From: Desulfuromonas acetoxidans DSM 684
Lineage (GTDB): Bacteria; Desulfobacterota; Desulfuromonadia; Desulfuromonadales; Desulfuromonadaceae
Direction: 5' to 3'
Assembly: GCF_000167355.1 (NCBI RefSeq)
Contig: NZ_AAEW02000008.1
Span: 62,001-126,000 of the forward strand
Length of the DNA stretch: 64,000 nt
Shown: piece by piece, positions 58,067-64,000 of the stretch
Position numbering within the stretch: the stretch's first letter is position 1
Layout: every line of letters begins with the position of its first letter
Notes under the pieces: generated by a model
Told to the model about the DNA's origin: nothing
What the model saw: only the letters and a program-made list of their open reading frames with translations
Databases searched by the model: none
Position numbers and translations under genes: made by a program

Positions 58067-59632
58067 ATGGCGGATGAGACCAAAGGAAATATGTTCGCGA
58101 CAATCAAGGGCTGGCCCCTGTCACGCAAGATCAGCCTGATTGCCGTGACGCTGTTTTCGCTGACGCTGTTTGCGCTGATTATCATGCAGGCGCGCCATAC
58201 CGACTACCAGCTGCTCTTTGCTAATTTGTCAGAGAATGATGCCTCATCCATCGTGACCTGGCTCAAAGAGCAAAAGGTTCCGTACGAATTGCGTAGCGGT
58301 GGACAGTCGGTTTATGTCCCGGCTGATCGGGTTTACGAAACCCGTCTGGACCTTGCCGGTGCCGGTTTGCCACAGGGCGGTGGCGTAGGGTTTGAGATCT
58401 TCGATAAGCAGAGTCTCGGGATTACCGATTTTGTTCAGAAAGTTAATTATCTGCGTGCCATGCAGGGGGAGTTGTCGCGAACCGTGGCCTCGTTATCGCC
58501 GGTATCGGCGGCTCGGGTTCATCTGGCATTGCCGCAGAAGCGTCTGTTTAAAAGTGAACAGCAGCGGGTTACCGCATCCATTATCGTTAAATTGGCCCCC
58601 GGCCGAACCCTCAAAGAGGCACAAGTGCAGGGCATCGTCAATCTGGTTGCCGGCAGTGTCGAAGGGCTTGACTCGGACTATGTCACCGTGGTGGACGCGG
58701 CCGGAAAGGTGTTGTCGAAGAAACCGGACGAAGGGTTGAGCGGTCCGATGACTCCGGGGATGCTCGAATATCAACGCGCCGTTGAACGGCAGATGGAAAG
58801 TCGCGCTCAGGCTATGCTTGATCGTGCTCTGGGGATGGCAAACTCACTGGTCAAGGTGACAGCGGTTCTTGATTTTGCCCAGGTGGAAAAACTTGAGGAG
58901 CTGTACGATCCCAAGAGTGCCGTGCCGCGCAGTGAACAATTGCAGGAGCAAAAAGAGGGCAGCTCGACGGTCGGCGGCGGGGTTCCCGGTGTGCAGGCCA
59001 ACCTTGGTCCTGGCGTCAATAGCGCCGGTGGCGGAGGTTCCAATAGTACCAGCAGTGCCGAAACAACCAATTATGAGATCAGCAAGGTGGTCAATCGGAC
59101 CGTTGCTCCGGTCGGCACCATTAAACATCTGTCCGTATCGGTTCTGGTCGCCGATAAGATGACGGATGGCGAAGAGGACGGTGCCGAGCCGGCCTTGACT
59201 CCGCGTTCGGAACAGGAACTGCGTACTATCGAAAAGATGGTGCAAAGCGCGTTGGGAATTGATAAAACACGCGGTGATCAGCTCAACGTGGTGTCGATGC
59301 CGTTTGCTGATGAGTTTTATGAGCAACCGCAGTTGCCCGAACCCAGCGTGACCGATCAACTGTACGTGTATATGCCGTTGTTGAAATATGTCCTCGCTGG
59401 TTTGGGGGCGTTGGTCATGTATTTGATGCTGGTGCGTCCGGCACTGAAAACCCTGAAATCAGAAGCGACAGTGCAGCATTTTAAAACGGTTAAGGAGTTG
59501 GAAGAGGAGATGGCTGCCGGACGAAGTGCAACGGTGGAGCTCGATGCTACGGAGCAGATGCGTCAGAATATTCTTAAGGCGGAACATTCTCCCTCTCAGG
59601 TGATTAGAACCTGGATGACAGACGAAGAGTAA
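58067..59632 (+). CDS. fliF: Flagellar MS-ring protein FliF
   Basis: A 521-residue inner-membrane ring protein. First membrane helix at about 24-44 (ISLIAVTLFSLTLFALIIM). The ring-building domains contain YRSGGQSVYVPADRVYE-type and GVGFEIFDKQSLGITDFVQKVNYLRAMQGELSRT segments, with RVHLALPQKRLF. A Gly/Ser-rich linker (about 310-330) follows. The second membrane helix is near residue 445, and the C-terminal cytoplasmic tail (TEQMRQNILKAEHSPSQVIRTWMTDE) binds FliG. The length is normal. It lies 5 bases upstream of fliG. Confidence 0.96.
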   Translation: MADETKGNMFATIKGWPLSRKISLIAVTLFSLTLFALIIMQARHTDYQLLFANLSENDASSIVTWLKEQKVPYELRSGGQSVYVPADRVYETRLDLAGAGLPQGGGVGFEIFDKQSLGITDFVQKVNYLRAMQGELSRTVASLSPVSAARVHLALPQKRLFKSEQQRVTASIIVKLAPGRTLKEAQVQGIVNLVAGSVEGLDSDYVTVVDAAGKVLSKKPDEGLSGPMTPGMLEYQRAVERQMESRAQAMLDRALGMANSLVKVTAVLDFAQVEKLEELYDPKSAVPRSEQLQEQKEGSSTVGGGVPGVQANLGPGVNSAGGGGSNSTSSAETTNYEISKVVNRTVAPVGTIKHLSVSVLVADKMTDGEEDGAEPALTPRSEQELRTIEKMVQSALGIDKTRGDQLNVVSMPFADEFYEQPQLPEPSVTDQLYVYMPLLKYVLAGLGALVMYLMLVRPALKTLKSEATVQHFKTVKELEEEMAAGRSATVELDATEQMRQNILKAEHSPSQVIRTWMTDEE

Positions 59633-59637
59633 CAATC

Positions 59638-60657
59638 ATGAGTATGGAAGAACTGCAATTTAACCGCATGACCGGCGTGGAAAAAGCGGCGGTGCTGCTG
59701 ATGTGTCTGGGAGAATCGGCAACGGCAAAAGTTTTTTCCGAACTGGAAGAGAACGAAATTCGTACGTTGACCCGGGTGATGATTAACATTGATCATATCC
59801 CTGCGGACTTGGCCAATGATGTCATGGCTGAATTTCATCAGGCCCAGAAGCGCAATCCCGGCATGTATATCAAGAGTGAAGAATTTGTTCGCAATGCCAT
59901 TGCCGGCAGTGGTGATGAGCATGGCGATCAGTTGGTTAGTGAGATCCTCAGTGGTGTTGAATCGCGCCCATTGGAAACCATTGCCACCATGCAGCCTCGT
60001 ATGGTGGCCAGTCTGCTCGAAAATGAACATCCTCAGACCGTAGCGCTGATTCTCTCCACCCAGCGTTCCGATCATACCGGAAAAGTGCTGAGTTTTCTCC
60101 CCGAAGAACTCGCCGGTGATGTGATGTATCGCATTGCCAAAATTGAAAAAGTTATGCCAGAAGTTCTTGCGCAGATCGAAGAGGCGCTGCGGCGTGAAAT
60201 TGGTGGTGTCAGCAAGAAAGAGCAGCAAGAGGTCGGCGGTGTCGACAAGGTGGTGGATATCCTTGGCCGCATGGAAAAAGGCTCTGACCGCAAAATTGTT
60301 GACAGTATTGAAATGACCGATCCGGAGCTGGCTGAGTCGATCCGCAAGAAAATGTTTACCTTCAGCGATCTGGTCAATATCGATAACCGCGCGATGCAGA
60401 TGATTCTGCGAGAGATCAACAACGATACCCTGACGCTGGCGTTGAAAACCGCCACCGATGATCTTAAGAATAAGATTTTCTCCAACATTTCCAACCGAGC
60501 GGCGGAGATGATTCAGGAAGACCTTGAAGCCATGGGGCCGGTTCGCCTCTCCGATGTCGAAGCGATGCAGCAGACCATTGTCAAACTGGCGCTGAAACTC
60601 GAAGAAGAGGGGCAGATCGTGATCCCAGGACGTGGAGCCGGCGATGTCCTGGTCTAA
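59638..60657 (+). CDS. fliG: Flagellar motor switch protein FliG
   Basis: A 339-residue rotor protein. N-terminal FliF-binding domain with GVEKAAVLLMCLGESATAKVF, middle domain with EHPQTVALILS and FLPEELAGDVMYRIA, C-terminal torque domain with FTFSDLVNIDNRAMQMILREI and the charged helix LKNKIFSNISNRAAEMIQEDLEAMGPVRLSDVE. It transmits torque from the stators and is the switch partner of CheY-bound FliM. It overlaps fliH by 14 bases. Confidence 0.97.
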   Translation: MSMEELQFNRMTGVEKAAVLLMCLGESATAKVFSELEENEIRTLTRVMINIDHIPADLANDVMAEFHQAQKRNPGMYIKSEEFVRNAIAGSGDEHGDQLVSEILSGVESRPLETIATMQPRMVASLLENEHPQTVALILSTQRSDHTGKVLSFLPEELAGDVMYRIAKIEKVMPEVLAQIEEALRREIGGVSKKEQQEVGGVDKVVDILGRMEKGSDRKIVDSIEMTDPELAESIRKKMFTFSDLVNIDNRAMQMILREINNDTLTLALKTATDDLKNKIFSNISNRAAEMIQEDLEAMGPVRLSDVEAMQQTIVKLALKLEEEGQIVIPGRGAGDVLV

Positions 60658-61342
60658 AATTATCCGAGATACCCAGGTGAAGTGCCAATGTGTTGCCATG
60701 GCTGACCTCAGTGAGGTGACTCAGGCAAACAAAGGCAGCTTTACCGTGACCGAGTGCCCTCAGGAAGCCGTGCAGGTCGAGACGCAAGCCCCCGCTTCCG
60801 GACAGCCGACAGCGCCGGTTGAAGCAGCCCTTGCTGTCGATGTCGAAGCGATTCGTCAGGAAGGCTATGATGAGGGGAAGCAGGCCGGTCTTGATGAAGC
60901 CAACGCCCAGCTCTCTAAAACGACCAAAGCCCTGGCTGAGGCGTGTCGTCAGCTCAGCGGGCAACGCCAGAAAATGCTTGATGGCAGTCGTGAAGATATG
61001 CTGCGAATTGTCCTGGCCATTGCTGAACGGGTTGTGCTGACAGAGTTGTCGGTTCACCGTGAGGCCATTAACCGTACGATTCAACAGGCGATTCAGGCGG
61101 CGGTGAGTGCTGAAGAGTTTCACATCAAGATCAATCCGGCGGATATGGATGTTGTTCAGGGGCATAAGCCGCTGTTTATTGCCAGCCTGACCGGTTTAAC
61201 CAATATTGAATTTGTCGCCGATCCTTCTGTGACCGCTGGTGGTTGTATACTGGAGTCTCCGGTTGGTCGGGTCGATGCCACCATTGAGGCTCAGATGGAG
61301 GAAATTGTGCAAACCCTGCGTGACTCTATCAGCGGAGAGTAA
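60644..61342 (+). CDS. fliH: Flagellar assembly protein FliH
   Basis: A 232-residue stator-like regulator of the export ATPase. A short N-terminus (SWSKIIRDTQ) is followed by an Ala/Pro-rich region and a helical EGYDEGKQAGLDEANAQL segment, where glycine-containing FliH repeats are expected. The C-terminal domain has ILVAIAERVV-type helix (RIVLAIAERVVLTELSVHREAI) and IEFVADPSVTAGGCILESPVGRVDATIE, which is diagnostic. I take the ATG at 60644 inside the end of fliG; the start at 60632 is also possible. It overlaps or abuts both neighbours. Confidence 0.92.
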   Translation: MSWSKIIRDTQVKCQCVAMADLSEVTQANKGSFTVTECPQEAVQVETQAPASGQPTAPVEAALAVDVEAIRQEGYDEGKQAGLDEANAQLSKTTKALAEACRQLSGQRQKMLDGSREDMLRIVLAIAERVVLTELSVHREAINRTIQQAIQAAVSAEEFHIKINPADMDVVQGHKPLFIASLTGLTNIEFVADPSVTAGGCILESPVGRVDATIEAQMEEIVQTLRDSISGE

Positions 61343-62671
61343 ATGTCCGACGTTGAAGCACGGATCAGAGCCTGTAAAACCCTGCGGGTTTGGGGCAAGG
61401 TCACCAAGATTGTTGGTTTGGTGATCGAAGGCTATTGTCCTTCAGCTTCAGTGGGAACGCTGTGCGAAGTGATACCGCTGTCGGGTGGTGAGCCTATCGC
61501 CGCTGAGGTGGTGGGTTTTCGTGATGGTCTGGCGTTGCTGATGCCGCTGGGTGAATTGCGTGGCCTTGGACCGGGGAGTCTGATCCGCGTGCTGCGCACC
61601 AGTGCCACCATGCCGGTGGGCGATGCTATGCTTGGGCGGGTGCTTGATGCCATGGGCCACGCCATCGACGGCTTGCCAAGTCCGGTACTTGATCAGGAGA
61701 TGCCGGTTTATTCGCTGCCGCCGGGGCCGATGCAACGTAAAAAGATCTCCGACCCTCTTGATCTCGGAGTACGAGCCATTAACGGTCTGCTCACCTGCGG
61801 GCGTGGTCAACGGATGGGGATCATGGCCGGTTCCGGTGTGGGTAAGAGTGTGCTTCTTGGTACCATGGCTAAACACTCTCAGTCAGATATCAACGTCATT
61901 GCGCTGATTGGTGAGCGTGGGCGTGAGGTGCGTGAGTTTATCGAGCGCGATCTCGGTGAAGAGGGTCTGGCGCGTTCCGTCGTGCTTGTCGCAACCTCCG
62001 ATCAATCGCCCCTGCTGCGGATGCGTGGCGCATTTGTCGCCACCACCCTGGCCGAATACTTTTGTCAGCAGGGGCACAATGTGCTGTTGATGATGGACTC
62101 GGTGACCCGTTTTGCCATGGCCATGCGTGAAGTGGGGTTGGCGATTGGCGAACCTCCAACCACCAAAGGGTATACTCCGTCGGTGTTTGCGACGTTGCCG
62201 AAACTGCTGGAACGTGCCGGAAGTTTTAAGGAACAGGGTAGTATCACCGGCCTCTACACGGTTTTGGTTGAAGGTGATGACATGAATGAGCCCATTGCCG
62301 ACTCCGTGCGTTCTATCCTTGATGGCCATATCGTCCTGTCGCGTGACCTTGCGGCGAAAAATCACTACCCCTGCATCGATATTCTCCATTCCGCCAGTCG
62401 TGTCATGCGCGACATTGTTGATCCTGAACACGTGCAAAGTGCCGCTCAGATTCGCGAGATTCTGGCGACACACAAAGAAGCAGAAGATCTGATCAATATC
62501 GGTGCCTATGTTGCCGGCAGTAATCCGAAGATTGATTACGCCATTTCCCGCATTGACGCCGTTAACGATTTCTTGCGTCAGGGGATGGATGAACGCGATG
62601 ATCTGGTCGGCACGGTCGAGGCGATGACTAAACTGGTTCTTGATCGGCGGGCTACGCATCGCGAGGAGTAG
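61343..62671 (+). CDS. fliI: Flagellum-specific ATPase FliI
   Basis: A 442-residue ATPase of the type III secretion class that drives substrate unfolding and export. Walker A is [16 protein letters not shown], Walker B is [18 protein letters not shown], and [15 protein letters not shown] and the [36 protein letters not shown] region are F1-beta/FliI signatures. It starts immediately after the fliH stop. A 212-base gap with no gene separates it from fliJ, which is unusual in this otherwise tight operon. Confidence 0.97.
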   Translation: MSDVEARIRACKTLRVWGKVTKIVGLVIEGYCPSASVGTLCEVIPLSGGEPIAAEVVGFRDGLALLMPLGELRGLGPGSLIRVLRTSATMPVGDAMLGRVLDAMGHAIDGLPSPVLDQEMPVYSLPPGPMQRKKISDPLDLGVRAINGLLTCGRGQRMGIMAGSGVGKSVLLGTMAKHSQSDINVIALIGERGREVREFIERDLGEEGLARSVVLVATSDQSPLLRMRGAFVATTLAEYFCQQGHNVLLMMDSVTRFAMAMREVGLAIGEPPTTKGYTPSVFATLPKLLERAGSFKEQGSITGLYTVLVEGDDMNEPIADSVRSILDGHIVLSRDLAAKNHYPCIDILHSASRVMRDIVDPEHVQSAAQIREILATHKEAEDLINIGAYVAGSNPKIDYAISRIDAVNDFLRQGMDERDDLVGTVEAMTKLVLDRRATHREE

Positions 62672-62883
62672 TCGCCTGACAAGCGTTTGTACCGCATGGT
62701 GATGTAGCGTGTTTGTTGCTGCGGCCTATTTTTCACAATGCGACGACAAACAATCCCGGAAAACACGCGAACGCTCTGACCTCACCAAATTCTGCTTATT
62801 ATTCCTGATTTTGCAACCGAAGAGAAACATCAGTGCTTGTTTTTTCGGTCTGTTCAGCCGCGACCCCTTAACTGGAAGATGAC

Positions 62884-63324
62884 ATGAAACCCTTCAAGCT
62901 TCAGGTTGTCCTGGAACATCGTCAGCGCCTCGTTGATCAGGCCCGACAACACCTGGCAAAAGCGCTTCAAGAGGAAAAGAAGTTAGTCGAGGCCGTGACA
63001 GCGTGCCGTCAACAACTTGATCAGGTTGTACAGGACTATGAACAACGTCAGCAGCAGGGCATGTTGGCTCATGAATTTATGCTCTACGAAAACCAGCTTA
63101 ATCACCAGCGCGAGCGCTTGGAAAGGCTGGAGGAGCAAGTGGTCATGGCCCGACAGCATACGCTGTCGTGTCGCAAAGGCCTTGAAGAGGCGGGGCGTGA
63201 AAAAAAATTGCTCGAAAAGGTCAAGGAAAAGCAACAACAAGCCGAAATGAAAGAACAGCAACGTCGTGAGATGGCGGAGATTGATGAAATCGCCATCCTG
63301 TTTCGAGATGAGGATGAGTCATGA
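62884..63324 (+). CDS. fliJ: Flagellar export chaperone FliJ
   Basis: A 146-residue, almost entirely coiled-coil protein rich in Glu, Gln, Lys and Arg, as usual for FliJ, which forms the central stalk of the export ATPase. It has KPFKLQVVLEHRQRLVDQARQ at the start, then long heptad stretches. It starts 212 bases after fliI and overlaps the next gene by 4 bases. Sequence conservation in FliJ is weak, so the call rests on coiled-coil form, length and position. Confidence 0.85.
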   Translation: MKPFKLQVVLEHRQRLVDQARQHLAKALQEEKKLVEAVTACRQQLDQVVQDYEQRQQQGMLAHEFMLYENQLNHQRERLERLEEQVVMARQHTLSCRKGLEEAGREKKLLEKVKEKQQQAEMKEQQRREMAEIDEIAILFRDEDES

Positions 63325-63824
63325 AAAAAAGTTTTTTCGTTGTGCTGGTGCTGCTGGTGCTGGTTTCCGGTGTTCGATTCAGTTCTGCGGTCGAAGATTT
63401 TCAGGATCTGGACACTGAAATCGGTTCTGTGGAAGAGCGTCGTCTGATTGTCCAGCTCAATGAACAGCGCAAGCGGAACGAAGAGCAACTCAAGGAAATT
63501 GAACAAAAAAAAATAGAACTAAACCTGTTGCGTAGCGAAGTCGATAAGAAACTCGACGATTTGAATGTCCTTCGTCGCCAGGTTGAGCAACTTCTGGCTG
63601 AAAAAGATGCTCGTGAGTTGGCAAAGATTGCCGAACTCAGCCAAATGTACAACAAGATGGATTCGGCACAGGCCGCGCGGATTATCCAGGAGCTTGATCG
63701 GGAATTGGCCATTGGCATTCTCGGCGGCATGAAGGCAAAAAGTGCCGGAAAAGTCCTGGCAAATATCGGCGGTGAAAGAGCAGCCCGGTTAAGCGCTGCC
63801 TATGCCACGCTAAAAGAAGATTGA
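63321..63824 (+). CDS. MotE-like protein (MgtE N-terminal-like domain)
   Basis: A 167-residue exported protein with signal peptide or anchor helix (1-24), a long coiled coil (about 35-105) and a C-terminal helical domain KIAELSQMYNKMDSAQAARIIQELDRELAIGILGGMKAKSAGKVLANIGGERAARLS. That domain is the MgtE intracellular N-terminal-like fold typical of MotE family proteins in flagellar operons. Relatives are thought to chaperone or link the periplasmic stator parts. It overlaps fliJ by 4 bases. Confidence 0.82.
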   Translation: MKKSFFVVLVLLVLVSGVRFSSAVEDFQDLDTEIGSVEERRLIVQLNEQRKRNEEQLKEIEQKKIELNLLRSEVDKKLDDLNVLRRQVEQLLAEKDARELAKIAELSQMYNKMDSAQAARIIQELDRELAIGILGGMKAKSAGKVLANIGGERAARLSAAYATLKED

Positions 63825-63863
63825 TTGGCTGACATCAGCCTGAGGCACCCAGGGACGGGTCGC

Positions 63864-63899
63864 CAAAATCAAGGTGCATGATGCTTTCCCTTGATTTTG
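63864..63899 (+). terminator. Stem-loop after the MotE-like gene
   Basis: CAAAATCAAGG and CCTTGATTTTG form an 11-bp perfect stem with a 14-base loop, about 40 bases beyond the stop codon. There is no T run after it, so it may attenuate rather than end the operon. Confidence 0.55.
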
Positions 63900-63988
63900 A
63901 CAGCAGGATGACAACGTGATCCTGCACTGTTAAATGCAGCTCCGGATGAGCCGTGTTTGACGCCCAGATAACTTTCAGGAGGAGTTGA

Positions 63989-64000
63989 ATGCAAACTCTA
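63989..64000 (+). CDS. Start of the next flagellar gene (partial)
   Basis: An ATG at 63989 follows the strong ribosome binding site AGGAGGAG, and the first codons read MQTL before the window ends. From the usual order fliJ-motE-fliK, a hook-length control protein FliK is the likely identity, but the visible part cannot show it. Confidence 0.6.

Overview
The window looks like a chromosomal segment of an anaerobic, flagellated deltaproteobacterium, most likely Desulfuromonas or a close relative in the Desulfuromonadales. The grounds are a complete anaerobic (early cobalt insertion, cbi-type) cobalamin pathway with a ThiC-like 5-hydroxybenzimidazole synthase, PEP-CTERM proteins, a CheX/CheD-rich chemotaxis cluster and sigma-54/sigma-28 type flagellar promoters. 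This assignment is inferred from gene content, not from a database search.

Region 1 (1-13,060) is accessory. It holds two PEP-CTERM proteins, an MFS transporter broken by one in-frame TGA, a methyltransferase, and a two-gene operon of unknown proteins behind a near-perfect sigma-28 promoter. A cytochrome c lipoprotein and a DUF1847 protein follow. Next comes an island of decayed mobile DNA: two intact and one truncated REP-associated-type (Y1) transposase copies with expanded tandem repeats at their ends, fragments of IS30 and IS110 family transposases, a truncated duplicate of the cytochrome gene, and two orphan hypothetical genes.

Region 2 (13,070-37,870, all minus strand) is the cobalamin cluster. 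It is read from a cobalamin riboswitch with an overlapping intrinsic terminator at 37,645-37,860. The order is cobC-cobU-cobT-bzaF / cobS-(cobD::cbiP)-cbiB-cbiC / cbiK-permease / cbiL2-cbiD-cbiE-cbiL1 / cbiF-cbiG-cbiH-cbiJ-(SUMT::adenosyltransferase)-cbiA. Genes inside each block mostly overlap or abut. Every one of the four gaps between blocks is filled by the same family of long, hairpin-rich intergenic repeats, one copy of which is split by an IS3-family element. Notable points are two gene fusions, two CbiL/CobI paralogues with no visible cbiT, a CbiG without its middle domain, a CbiH with no standard start codon, and a cobaltochelatase with a signal peptide.

Region 3 (38,100-42,421) holds an NhaD-type Na+/H+ antiporter, a DUF4395 protein, an M48/STE24 protease and tRNA-Arg(CCG). 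Region 4 (42,477-53,940, minus strand) is a chemotaxis operon: cheA-cheR-cheB-cheD-HDOD-receiver-CheX-like-cheY-cheX-cheX-(CheX-CheX-pseudoreceiver)-sigma-54 activator. It has no cheW and no receptor gene.

Region 5 (54,248-64,000, plus strand) starts with a sigma-54 type promoter in front of a large secreted TPR protein. It continues as flgB-flgC-fliE-fliF-fliG-fliH-fliI-fliJ-motE-like and the first codons of a further gene. Regions 4 and 5 together build and steer the flagellum. The sigma-28 promoter in region 1 ties the unknown pair at 4,846-6,221 to the same regulon by inference.
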